From Actinomycetes bacterium (lineage in GTDB: Bacteria; Actinomycetota; Actinomycetes; Streptosporangiales; Streptosporangiaceae): a DNA stretch of 7,583 nucleotides. Each line of letters opens with the position of its first letter. Within the stretch, counting starts at the first letter, position 1. The stretch lies in contig JAFACJ010000585.1 in NCBI GenBank assembly GCA_023425615.1, positions 1 through 7,583 of the forward strand, given 5' to 3'. The position numbers and the translations under genes are program-made. Shown here in pieces: positions 1 through 6,776 of this stretch. The notes below the pieces were generated by a model. It saw only the letters and a list, made by a program, of their open reading frames with translations. It had not been told where the DNA came from and made no database searches.

Positions 1-3000
1 GGGAGAGCCGCCCGCCGCGCGACCGCACCGAGGAACTGCTGTGCGGGATCTTCGCCGAGGTGCTGGGCGTCCAGAAGGTCGGGATCGACGACGGGTTCTT
101 CGATCTGGGCGGTGACTCCCTGCTGGCCACCCGCGCGGTCGCCAGGATCAGGGCGGCGACCCGCTCGGACCTGTCGATCCGCGCCATGTTCGAGGCGCAG
201 ACCGTCGCCGAGCTGGCCGAGCTGGTCTCCCGCCGGGAGGGGGCGGCCGCGGTCCGCCCGCCGCTGGTCGCGGTCGAGCGCGGCGAGTTCGTCCCGGTCT
301 CCTACGCCCAGCAGCGGCTGTGGTTCCTGCACGAGCTGGAGGGCCCGTCCGCCACCTACAACATGCCGATCCCGCTGCGCCTGTCGGGCTCCTTGGACCT
401 GGCCGCCGTCCGGGCCGCGCTGAACGACGTCGTGATGCGGCACGAGTCGCTGCGGACGGTCTTCGTCACCATCGACGGGACGCCGTTCCAGCGGGTCCTC
501 CCGCACGCCGAGGTGCCGCTGACCGTCGCCGACACCGACGCCGAGGAGCTGTTCGGCGCCCTCTACGCCGACGCCACCCGAGGCTTCGAACTGGCGTCGC
601 AGATCCCGGTGCGCGCCCACGTCCACCGGCTGGGGCCCGACGAGCACGTGCTGCTGCTGGTCCTGCACCACGTCGCCGGTGACGGCTGGTCGCTGGCGCC
701 GCTGGCCAAGGACGTCATCACCGCCTACGCCTCCCGCGCGGCGGGCCTGGCGCCGGCGGGTCCCGAGTGGGAGCCGCTGCCCGTCCAGTACGGGGACTAC
801 GCCCTGTGGCAGCGCGAGCTGTTCGGCTCCGAGGACGACCCCGACAGCCTGATCTCCGGCCAGATCCGCTACTGGAGCGGCAGGCTCGTCGGGCTGCCCG
901 ACCAGCTCGCCCTGCCGACGGACCGGCCGCGCCCCGAGCGCGCCTCCTACCGGGGCGGGCAGGTGGCCTTCGAGATCCCCGAGCGGACCCTGGCGGGGCT
1001 GCGGGAACTCGCCTATTCCGCCCAGGGCAGCCTCTTCATGGTGCTCCAGGCGGCGCTGGCGGCGCTGCTGACCCGGCTGGGCGCCGGCACCGACATCCCG
1101 CTCGGCTCGCCGATCGCCGGCCGCACCGAGAGCGTCCTGGACGAGGCGGTCGGCGTGTTCGTCAACACCCTCGTCCTGCGCACCGACACCTCGGGCGACC
1201 CGACGTTCCGCGAGCTGGTCGGCAGGGTCCGCGAGACAGACCTCGCCGCCTACGCCCACCAGGAGCTGCCGTTCGAGCGCCTGGTGGAGATCCTCAACCC
1301 GGCGCGATCCCTGGCCAGGCACCCGCTGTTCCAGGTCATGCTCACGCTCCAGAACAACCCGCCCGCCAAGGTGGAGCTGGACGGCCTGACCGTCGCGGTC
1401 GAGCCGGTGCACCCCGGCGTCGCCAAGTTCGACCTGGAGTTCCAGCTGGAGGAGCGGCACGAGGGCGGCCTGTCGGGCACCCTGGAGTACGCCCGCGACC
1501 TGTTCGACGAGACGACCGCGGTGTCCCTGGCCCGCTGGTTCGGCCAGGTGCTGGACGCGGCGGTCGCCGACCCGGGCGTGCGGCTCGGCGCGATGGCGCT
1601 GCCCGAGGTGGACGAGCGGCTGCTGCTGACCCCGCCCCCCGAGCCCGGGACGCGGCAGGGGGGACCCGCAGACAAGCGGCTCGTCGCCTATGTGGTGCCG
1701 GCCCCCGGCACGACGATCAGCCCCGAGGAGCTGCGCGCGTTCGTGCGCGACCACCTGCCCGAGGCGATGGTTCCCTCGGCGGTCATGGTGATGGACGAGC
1801 TCCCGCTGACCCCCAACGGCAAGGTCGACACCAAGAACCTCCCCAAGCCCGAGCTGTCGCCCCGCACCGTCCCCTACCGGGCGCCCTCCACCGAGCAGGA
1901 GCGCGTCCTGTGCGGGATCGTGGGCGAACTGCTGGGCGTCGAGCAGGTGGGCGTCGACGACGACTTCTTCGCCCTGGGCGGCAACTCGCTGCTGGCCATG
2001 CGGGTCGTGGCCAAGGCGCGTGCCGCGTTCGGCGTGGAACTGCCGGTGCGCCTGCTGTTCGAGGACCCGACCGTCGCCGGGCTCGCCCGCCACCTGGTCG
2101 ACGCCGCCCCGGCGCGCGCCGCGCTGGTCCCGGTGCAGCGGCCCGCGCAGATCCCGCTGTCCTACGCCCAGCAGCGGCTGCGGTTCCTCGACCAGTTCGA
2201 GGGGCCGTCTGCCACCTACAACATGCCGCTGGCGCTGCGGCTGACCGGCCGCCTCGACCACACGGCCCTGCGGGAGGCGCTCGCCGACGTGGTGGAGCGC
2301 CACGAGCCGCTGCGGACGATCTTCCCGGTCTCCGGCGGCGTCCCGCGCCAGCAGATTCTCACCCCTTCCGCCGCCCGGCCGCAGCTCCAGACCGCCGACG
2401 TCACCGAGGCGGGGCTGCCGATGGCGCTGGCCCAGATCGCCGGCTACGCCTTCGACGTCTCGGTCGAGCCGCCGCTGCGCGCCCACCTGCTGCGCCTTTC
2501 GGAGGAGCTGCACGTCGCGGTGCTGCTCCTGCACCACATCGCCGGTGACGGCTGGTCGCTGGCGCCGCTGGCCAAAGACCTCATCACCGCCTACGCCTCC
2601 CGCGTCGCGGGCGTCGCGCCGCGGTGGGAGCCGCTGCCCGTCCAGTACGCCGACTACACCCTGTGGCAGCAGGAGCTGCTCGGCTCCGAGGACGACCCGC
2701 AGAGCCTGCTGTCACGGCAGCTCGCCTACTGGAAGGAAGCCCTCGCCGGGCTGCCCGACCAGCTCGACCTGCCCACCGACAGGCCGCGCCCGGACGAGTC
2801 GACCTACCGCGGCGGGGTCGTCAGGTTCCGGCTGCCGGCCACCGTCCACCGGCGCATCGTCGAGCTCGCCGCGCAGACGCACGCCTCGCCGTTCATGGTC
2901 GCGCAGGCCGCCTACGCGGTGCTGCTGTCGCGGCTGGGCGGCGGCGAGGACATCCCCGTCGGCTCGCCTATCGCCGGACGCACCGACGGCGCCTTGGACG

Positions 3001-6000
3001 AGTTGGTCGGCGTGTTCGTCAACATGCTCGTCCTGCGCACGGACCTCTCGGGCGATCCGACGTTCCGTGAGCTGGTCGGCCGGGTCCGCGAGACCGACCT
3101 CGCCGCCTACGCCCACCAGGACCTGCCGTTCGAACGCCTGGTGGAGGCGCTCAACCCGCCGCGCCACATGGGACGCCACCCGCTGTTCCAGAACGGCCTC
3201 ACCTTCCAGAACAACCCCGAGGCCCGGCTTGACATGGAGGGCTTCACCGTCGAACCCGAGCCGCTGCACGCCGCGGTCTCCCGGTTCGACCTGCTGGTGA
3301 TGCTCACCGAGAAGTTCGGGCCCGGCGGGGAGCCCGAGGGGCTGGACGGGGAGCTGGAGTACGCGCTCGACCTGTACGACCCGGCCACCGCACGCGGCCT
3401 GGTCGCCCGGTTCGAAAGGCTGCTCACCGCGCTGCTGGCGGCACCGGACGCGCGCGTCGCCGACGTTCCGCTGCTGACCGGGGACGAGCGGGCGACCATC
3501 CTGGACTCCTGGGCGGGCGGCACCGCCGCGCCCGTTCCGGCGAGTGAGCGCAAGACGATCCACGCGGTCTTCGAGGCGCAGGCCGCCCGGAACCCCGAGG
3601 CTCCTGCCGTCACCTATGAGGACACCACGCTCACCTACGGCGAGCTGAACGCGCGCGCCAACCGGCTCGCCCACCGGCTCGTGGAGCTGGGCGCGGGGCC
3701 GGAGGAATTCGTCGCGCTGAAGCTGCCGCGCTCGGCGGAGCTGGTCGTCGCGGTGCTCGCCGTCCTCAAGACGGGCGCGGCGTACGTGCCGATCGACCCT
3801 GACTACCCCGAAGAGCGGATCGCCTACACCCTTGAGGACTCCGCGCCCGTCTTCATCGTCGACACCGAACTGCTCGACTCGCTCGACCTGGAGAGCGGCC
3901 CGGCCGGGAACCCGGACGTGGCGATGTCGCCGGACAACCCGGCGTACGTCATCTACACCTCGGGCTCCACGGGCCGTCCCAAGGGCGTGGTGATCCCGCA
4001 CCACAACGCCATCCGGCTCATGACGTCGACGGAGGAGTGGTTCCACTTCGGCCCGGACGACGTGTGGACGCTGTTCCACTCCTACGCGTTCGACTTCTCC
4101 GTCTGGGAGCTGTGGGGGCCGCTGCTGCACGGCGGTCGTCTGGTGGTCGTCCCGTTCGCCGTCAGCCGCTCACCCGAGGAGTTCCTCGACCTGCTGGAGC
4201 GGGAGCGGGTGACGGTGCTGAATCAGACGCCGTCGGCGTTCTACCAGTTGATGGCCGTGGATGATGGTCGTGAGCTGGCGTTGCGGTATGTGGTCTTCGG
4301 TGGTGAGGCGCTGGAGCTCAGGCGTCTGGCCGACTGGTACGCCCATGGCCGTGATGCGGTTTTGGTGAACATGTACGGGATCACCGAGACGACCGTGCAT
4401 GTGTCCTACCTGGCGTTGGATGAGGTGTACTGCCAGAACGCGGCGGGTTCGGTCATCGGTGCGGGCATTCCCGATTTGAAGGTCTACGTCCTGGACGGCC
4501 GGCTCCAGCCCGTCCCGCCGGGCGTGGTGGGTGAGCTGTACATCGCCGGTGCGGGTCTGGCGCGCGGTTACCACGGGCGGCCGGATCTGACGGCCTCCCG
4601 GTTCGTGGCCGACCCCTATGGGGCTGCGGGGACCCGTATGTACCGTTCGGGGGATCTGGCCCGCTGGCAGCCTGACGGCAGCCTGGAGTATCTGGGCCGT
4701 GCTGATTTCCAGGTGAAGGTCCGCGGTTTCCGTATCGAGCTCGGTGAGATCGAGGCGGTGCTGGTCAGGCATCCCGGGATCGCGGATGTGGCGGTCGTCG
4801 TCCGTGAGGACAGGCCCGGTGACAAGCGCCTGGTCGCTTATCTGGTGGCGGTGCCCGGTGAGCCGGTGGAGTCCGGTGAGCTGCGTGCTTTCGCCGGTCG
4901 TGATCTGCCCGATTACATGGTTCCCGCCGCGTTCGTTGCTTTGGAGGCGCTGCCGCTCACCGCCAACGGCAAGCTCGACCGGCGCGCGCTTCCCGCTCCG
5001 GCGGCGCCCGTCGGCGCGGGGCGGGAACCGGGCACCGAGAACGAGGAGATCCTCGCCTCCCTGTTCGCCGAGGTCCTCGGGCTCCCCCGTGTCGGTGCCG
5101 ACGACGCCTTCTTCGACCTGGGCGGCGACTCGATCATCGCCATCCAGCTCGTCTCGCGGGCACGCCAGTCGGGTCTGTCCATCACCCCGCGCGAGGTGTT
5201 CCAGCTCCGCACGGTCGCGGAGCTGGCCAGGGCCGCCCGTCCGGTGGGCGAGGACGACCGTGTGGAGGAGGAGCCGCCGGGCGCGGGGATCGGCCCCGTG
5301 CCGCTCACCCCGATCGTCGCCTGGCTGCGGGAACGCGTCGGCGATCTCCGCGACGCCCCCGGCTTCCAGCAGTCCGTGCTGCTGCGCGTGCCGCCCGCCC
5401 TGGGCGCCGACCGGCTGACCCACGCCCTCCAGACCGTCATCGACCACCACGACATGCTGCGGCTGCGCCTGGAGGACGGGCAGCCCGTCGTGCGTCCCGT
5501 CGGCGACGTCTCCGCCGAGGGGCTCGTCCACCGGGTCGAGGGCGCCGACGAGGCGACGATCGAAGCCGAGGCGCTGGCCGCGGCGGCACGGCTCGACCCC
5601 GAGGCGGGACCGCTCGCCCGGCTCGTCTGGTTCGACGCCGGGCCCGACGCGCGGGGACGGCTGCTGGTGATGGTCCACCACCTGGCCGTGGACGGCGTGT
5701 CCTGGCGGATCCTGCTGCCCGACCTGGTCTCCGCGTGGGCTTCGGACGCGCCGCTGGCGCCCGTTCCCACGTCGTTCCGGCGCTGGGCGCAGAAGCTCAC
5801 GGCCGAGGCCGCCGACCCCGGCCGCGCCTCCGAACTCGACACCTGGTTCGACCTCGCCGAGGGGCCCAACCCCCGGCTCGGCTCCCGCGCGCTCGATCCG
5901 GCGGCGGACACCGCGGCCACCGCCCGGCACCTGTCGGTCTCGCTGCCTCCGGAGACGACCGAGCCGCTGCTGACCGCCCTTCCCGCCGCCTTCCACGCCC

Positions 6001-6719
6001 GGGTCGACGACGTGCTGCTGACCGGCCTGTCCCTCGCCGTCTCCCACTGGCGGCGCGCCCGAGGAGGCCGCGGCACCGGCATCCTGCTGGACCTGGAAGG
6101 CCACGGCCGCGAGGAGATCGTCTCCGGCGTCGACCTGTCCCGCACCGTCGGCTGGTTCACCAGCCTGTACCCCGTCCGCCTGGACCCGGGGCCCGCCGAC
6201 TGGCAGGAGGTCGCGACCGGCGGCCCCGCCGTGGGCCGCGCCCTGAAGGCCGTCAAGGAGCGGCTCCGCCGTGTCCCCGACAACGGCATCGGCCACGGCC
6301 TCCTGCGCCACCTCAACGAGGAGACCGCCGAGGAGCTGGCCGACCTGCCGCGTGCCCAGATCGCCTTCAACTACCTGGGCCGCGTCGCGGCGTCCGACGC
6401 CGACTGGAGCCCCGCCCCCGAGCCGCTGCCGGCCGGCGAGGACCCCCGCATGCCGATGTCCCACGCCCTGGAGGTCACCGCCGTCACCCATGACCGGCCC
6501 GAGGGCCCCACCCTCACCGTCACCTGGACCTGGCCCGAGGCGCTCTTCTCCGAGCCCGGCGTCCGCACCCTCGCCGACGCCCTCACCACCGCCCTGACCG
6601 GCCTCGCCCTCCACGCCCGTGACGAGCACGCCGGCGGCTTCACCGCCTCGGACCTGCTCGTCGACCTCGACCAGGAGGAGATCGACGCGCTCCAGGCCGC
6701 CTGGCGCGACCGGCGCTGA
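1..6719 (+). CDS. Nonribosomal peptide synthetase, 5'-partial: T-C-(truncated A)-T-C-A(Thr)-T-E
   Basis: This is the C-terminal 2238 codons of a multimodular cytoplasmic NRPS. The frame is open from the first full codon at position 3 to the TGA at 6717-6719, so the true start is outside the window; an internal GTG at 60 lies inside a carrier domain and is not a start. Domains in order are T1, C1, an A remnant, T2, C2, A2, T3 and E, each recognised by core motifs (LGGDS/LGGNS carriers, HHxxxDG condensation sites, [11 protein letters not shown] and NMYGITETT adenylation motifs, [10 protein letters not shown] and EGHGRE epimerization motifs). Below, residue numbers count from the codon at 60 as residue 1. 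The last module is predicted to incorporate Thr and epimerize it. No thioesterase or reductase follows, so the chain is handed on or released in trans. The middle module lacks most of its A domain, and A2 contains a tract of foreign codon usage. The final product cannot be named from this window. Confidence 0.97.
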   Translation, partial: ESRPPRDRTEELLCGIFAEVLGVQKVGIDDGFFDLGGDSLLATRAVARIRAATRSDLSIRAMFEAQTVAELAELVSRREGAAAVRPPLVAVERGEFVPVSYAQQRLWFLHELEGPSATYNMPIPLRLSGSLDLAAVRAALNDVVMRHESLRTVFVTIDGTPFQRVLPHAEVPLTVADTDAEELFGALYADATRGFELASQIPVRAHVHRLGPDEHVLLLVLHHVAGDGWSLAPLAKDVITAYASRAAGLAPAGPEWEPLPVQYGDYALWQRELFGSEDDPDSLISGQIRYWSGRLVGLPDQLALPTDRPRPERASYRGGQVAFEIPERTLAGLRELAYSAQGSLFMVLQAALAALLTRLGAGTDIPLGSPIAGRTESVLDEAVGVFVNTLVLRTDTSGDPTFRELVGRVRETDLAAYAHQELPFERLVEILNPARSLARHPLFQVMLTLQNNPPAKVELDGLTVAVEPVHPGVAKFDLEFQLEERHEGGLSGTLEYARDLFDETTAVSLARWFGQVLDAAVADPGVRLGAMALPEVDERLLLTPPPEPGTRQGGPADKRLVAYVVPAPGTTISPEELRAFVRDHLPEAMVPSAVMVMDELPLTPNGKVDTKNLPKPELSPRTVPYRAPSTEQERVLCGIVGELLGVEQVGVDDDFFALGGNSLLAMRVVAKARAAFGVELPVRLLFEDPTVAGLARHLVDAAPARAALVPVQRPAQIPLSYAQQRLRFLDQFEGPSATYNMPLALRLTGRLDHTALREALADVVERHEPLRTIFPVSGGVPRQQILTPSAARPQLQTADVTEAGLPMALAQIAGYAFDVSVEPPLRAHLLRLSEELHVAVLLLHHIAGDGWSLAPLAKDLITAYASRVAGVAPRWEPLPVQYADYTLWQQELLGSEDDPQSLLSRQLAYWKEALAGLPDQLDLPTDRPRPDESTYRGGVVRFRLPATVHRRIVELAAQTHASPFMVAQAAYAVLLSRLGGGEDIPVGSPIAGRTDGALDELVGVFVNMLVLRTDLSGDPTFRELVGRVRETDLAAYAHQDLPFERLVEALNPPRHMGRHPLFQNGLTFQNNPEARLDMEGFTVEPEPLHAAVSRFDLLVMLTEKFGPGGEPEGLDGELEYALDLYDPATARGLVARFERLLTALLAAPDARVADVPLLTGDERATILDSWAGGTAAPVPASERKTIHAVFEAQAARNPEAPAVTYEDTTLTYGELNARANRLAHRLVELGAGPEEFVALKLPRSAELVVAVLAVLKTGAAYVPIDPDYPEERIAYTLEDSAPVFIVDTELLDSLDLESGPAGNPDVAMSPDNPAYVIYTSGSTGRPKGVVIPHHNAIRLMTSTEEWFHFGPDDVWTLFHSYAFDFSVWELWGPLLHGGRLVVVPFAVSRSPEEFLDLLERERVTVLNQTPSAFYQLMAVDDGRELALRYVVFGGEALELRRLADWYAHGRDAVLVNMYGITETTVHVSYLALDEVYCQNAAGSVIGAGIPDLKVYVLDGRLQPVPPGVVGELYIAGAGLARGYHGRPDLTASRFVADPYGAAGTRMYRSGDLARWQPDGSLEYLGRADFQVKVRGFRIELGEIEAVLVRHPGIADVAVVVREDRPGDKRLVAYLVAVPGEPVESGELRAFAGRDLPDYMVPAAFVALEALPLTANGKLDRRALPAPAAPVGAGREPGTENEEILASLFAEVLGLPRVGADDAFFDLGGDSIIAIQLVSRARQSGLSITPREVFQLRTVAELARAARPVGEDDRVEEEPPGAGIGPVPLTPIVAWLRERVGDLRDAPGFQQSVLLRVPPALGADRLTHALQTVIDHHDMLRLRLEDGQPVVRPVGDVSAEGLVHRVEGADEATIEAEALAAAARLDPEAGPLARLVWFDAGPDARGRLLVMVHHLAVDGVSWRILLPDLVSAWASDAPLAPVPTSFRRWAQKLTAEAADPGRASELDTWFDLAEGPNPRLGSRALDPAADTAATARHLSVSLPPETTEPLLTALPAAFHARVDDVLLTGLSLAVSHWRRARGGRGTGILLDLEGHGREEIVSGVDLSRTVGWFTSLYPVRLDPGPADWQEVATGGPAVGRALKAVKERLRRVPDNGIGHGLLRHLNEETAEELADLPRAQIAFNYLGRVAASDADWSPAPEPLPAGEDPRMPMSHALEVTAVTHDRPEGPTLTVTWTWPEALFSEPGVRTLADALTTALTGLALHARDEHAGGFTASDLLVDLDQEEIDALQAAWRDRR
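27..242 (+). other. Carrier (T/PCP) domain T1 of the preceding module
   Basis: This is a peptidyl carrier protein domain that tethers the growing chain as a phosphopantetheinyl thioester. The core motif [11 protein letters not shown] places the modified serine at residue 20 (codon 117-119). The typical helix-4 stretch [14 protein letters not shown] follows. The preceding residues ([16 protein letters not shown]) are a normal A-T linker and helix 1, so the window opens just after the adenylation domain of an upstream module whose amino acid cannot be predicted. T1 supplies the donor chain to C1. Confidence 0.93.
291..1610 (+). other. Condensation domain C1
   Basis: This condensation domain should form the peptide bond between the chain on T1 and the residue on T2. 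It starts with the C1 core motif [10 protein letters not shown] (about residues 80-89). The catalytic motif HHVAGDG is at residues 203-209, with the active His at 204, so the domain looks catalytically intact. YGDYALWQR, the GSPIAGRT segment and the [10 protein letters not shown] motif follow in the usual order, and length is normal (about 440 residues). The sequence resembles C domains that accept an L-configured donor, but I cannot separate LCL from DCL by eye. It is closely related to C2 of the same protein, including a 35-nt exact DNA match. Its acceptor module lacks a working A domain, so its acceptor substrate is undefined. Confidence 0.93.
675..709 (+). repeat. Exact 35-nt direct repeat in C1 (copy 1)
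   Basis: This stretch, over and after the HHxxxDG site of C1, is identical to 2541-2575 in C2. Near-identity continues on the 3' side for about 30 more bases, ending in the codons for ITAYASR. A second exact match (300-320 with 2160-2180) covers the SYAQQRL motif. The two C domains are probably a duplication, or are kept alike by gene conversion. Confidence 0.9.
1611..1670 (+). other. Deletion-junction linker between C1 and the A remnant
   Basis: This 60-nt stretch encodes a Pro/Gly-rich linker ([13 protein letters not shown]) replacing the missing A-domain body. It contains a C6 run at 1635-1640 and a G6 run at 1658-1663, which are inverted complements with a 17-nt loop, and a CCCGGG hexamer between them. 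The linker resembles neither the C-A linker before A2 nor the internal sequence of A2. I read it as a deletion scar or as a remodelled linker. Confidence 0.6.
1671..1850 (+). other. Adenylation-domain remnant (C-terminal tip only; A1-A8 absent)
   Basis: Only the last ~60 residues of an A domain remain. They begin at DKRLVAYVV (residue 538) and end after the A10 motif LTPNGKVD, which keeps the usual lysine (residue 588). In the complete A2 domain, the distance from the C-A linker mark DER to DKRLVAY is 446 residues (nt 3483 to 4821); here it is 20 (nt 1611 to 1671). About 426 residues are therefore missing, including the ATP-binding P-loop, the whole substrate pocket and the A8 hinge. The fragment cannot bind or activate an amino acid. 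It is in frame with intact domains on both sides. It does not share A2's T-rich codon usage, so it is not a recent copy of that segment. An assembly error is possible but not favoured. Confidence 0.93.
1890..2105 (+). other. Carrier (T/PCP) domain T2 of the A-less module
   Basis: A complete carrier domain with the motif [11 protein letters not shown]; the serine to be phosphopantetheinylated is residue 643 (codon 1986-1988). It has Asn before the serine, whereas T1 and T3 have Asp. Nothing in it looks degenerate, which argues that the module is still used. As its cognate A domain is truncated, its amino acid must come from another A domain acting in trans, possibly A2 of the same protein or a stand-alone enzyme, unless the module is skipped. 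Confidence 0.92.
2151..3482 (+). other. Condensation domain C2
   Basis: This condensation domain should join the residue or chain on T2 to Thr on T3. The entry motif is [10 protein letters not shown]; the usual Trp of this motif is Arg here. The active-site motif HHIAGDG occupies residues 825-831 with catalytic His 826. [17 protein letters not shown] and [12 protein letters not shown] follow in order, and the domain is full length. It is highly similar to C1 at both protein and DNA level, which indicates duplication or gene conversion. Confidence 0.93.
2541..2575 (+). repeat. Exact 35-nt direct repeat in C2 (copy 2)
   Basis: Partner of 675-709, lying over the catalytic motif of C2. It is in the same reading frame, with an offset of 1866 nt. 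The offset at the SYAQQRL match is 1860 nt, so small in-frame indels separate the two copies between these points. Confidence 0.9.
3558..4994 (+). other. Adenylation domain A2, predicted L-threonine
   Basis: A complete adenylation domain that activates an amino acid as its AMP ester and loads T3. Motifs seen: [26 protein letters not shown]; the P-loop [11 protein letters not shown] (nt 3954-3986); [61 protein letters not shown]. Placing these on the GrsA PheA positions by eye gives D1345, F1346, W1349, N1388, V1412, G1414, M1438, V1446, H1447 and K1638, that is DFWNVGMVHK. The known threonine code is DFWNIGMVHK, one conservative change away, so Thr is a strong prediction. Codons from N1388 to nearly A10 are markedly richer in T-ending forms than the first part of the domain. 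Confidence 0.93.
4221..4943 (+). other. Tract of distinct codon usage inside A2 (putative recombinant segment)
   Basis: Within A2, third positions change abruptly. From about 4221 to 4943 (~240 codons) roughly 50 codons end in T (many GGT, CGT, GAT, GCT, TAT), whereas the ~220 codons of A2 before it contain fewer than ten. Codons after about 5000 return to C/G endings. The tract begins after core motif A4 and ends just before A10. It therefore carries specificity positions 278-331 but not 235-239. This is the expected footprint of an A-subdomain exchange by homologous recombination or gene conversion with another NRPS gene. The counts are by eye and the boundaries are approximate. Confidence 0.6.
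5034..5240 (+). other. Carrier (T/PCP) domain T3
   Basis: A complete carrier domain with the motif [17 protein letters not shown]; the serine for the phosphopantetheine arm is residue 1691 (codon 5130-5132). The GGDSI form followed by Ile-rich sequence is typical of carriers that feed an epimerization domain, consistent with the E domain directly after it. It holds the Thr-extended chain. Confidence 0.94.
5286..6632 (+). other. Epimerization domain (E), C-terminal
   Basis: This domain equilibrates the alpha-carbon of the T3-bound residue from L to D. All diagnostic motifs are present in order: [22 protein letters not shown] with the catalytic His at 1874; LEGHGREEI, whose first Glu (2013) aligns with the second catalytic residue of the family; [27 protein letters not shown]; and FNYLG. 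The length (~450 residues) is normal and it appears active. With Thr as substrate the product would be a D-allo-Thr/D-Thr-type residue (inversion at C-alpha). As the last domain of the protein, it implies transfer to a partner synthetase whose C domain accepts a D-configured donor. Confidence 0.95.
6633..6716 (+). other. C-terminal tail after E, possible docking segment
   Basis: The last ~28 residues ([18 protein letters not shown] followed by [10 protein letters not shown]) form an acidic then amphipathic stretch ending in Arg. NRPS proteins that end in an E domain often carry a short communication-mediating helix here that pairs with the N terminus of the next synthetase. The similarity is only in position and general character, so the docking role is inference. 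Confidence 0.4.
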
Positions 6720-6739
6720 GCCCGCCGGGAGCGAGCACC

Positions 6740-6769
6740 TTGAGAAATTTATAGAACATGTTCTAGTTT
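6740..6769 (+). promoter_or_regulatory. Predicted promoter of the crotonase gene, leaderless
   Basis: A -35-like TTGAGA (6740-6745) and a -10-like TAGTTT (6764-6769, fits TANNNT) are separated by 18 bp. Seven bases after the -10 comes the A of the ATG at 6777, the normal distance to a transcription start. No Shine-Dalgarno-like purine run exists between 6766 and 6776 (GTTTCGCTGCC). Together these suggest a leaderless mRNA, which is common in actinobacteria. The region is strikingly AT-rich for this genome (about 8 of 30 bases are G/C in 6741-6770). Confidence 0.55.
6752..6765 (+). promoter_or_regulatory. Perfect 14-bp palindromic operator, KstR-like
   Basis: TAGAACATGTTCTA is its own reverse complement. 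It matches the pattern TnnAACnnGTTnnA described for the TetR-family cholesterol-catabolism repressor KstR of mycobacteria and relatives; related acyl-CoA-responsive TetR regulators could use similar sites. It fills most of the -35/-10 spacer and overlaps the first two bases of the -10, so a bound dimer would block RNA polymerase. The likely outcome is repression of the crotonase gene until an acyl-CoA or steroid-CoA ligand appears. The regulator is not encoded in this window. Confidence 0.7.
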
Positions 6770-6776
6770 CGCTGCC

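Noticed and set aside
1611..1671. Assembly collapse of repeated A domains as the cause of the missing A segment
   Set aside because: A collapse would join homologous positions and leave a whole hybrid A domain. Here a C-A linker is joined to the end of an A domain. A long-read check is still listed because it cannot be excluded from sequence alone.
767..2548. A 593-codon open frame on the plus strand, second frame
   Set aside because: It overlaps C1, T2 and C2 in another frame and reads as Arg/Ala/Gly/Pro low-complexity sequence.
2712..4130. A 472-codon open frame on the minus strand
   Set aside because: It is antisense to C2 and A2 with no recognisable domain; a GC-bias shadow.
6710..6728. 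A 6-bp GC hairpin (CCGGCG / CGCCGG, 7-nt loop) across the NRPS stop codon
   Set aside because: Short, begins inside the coding sequence and has no T-run after it; not convincing as a terminator.
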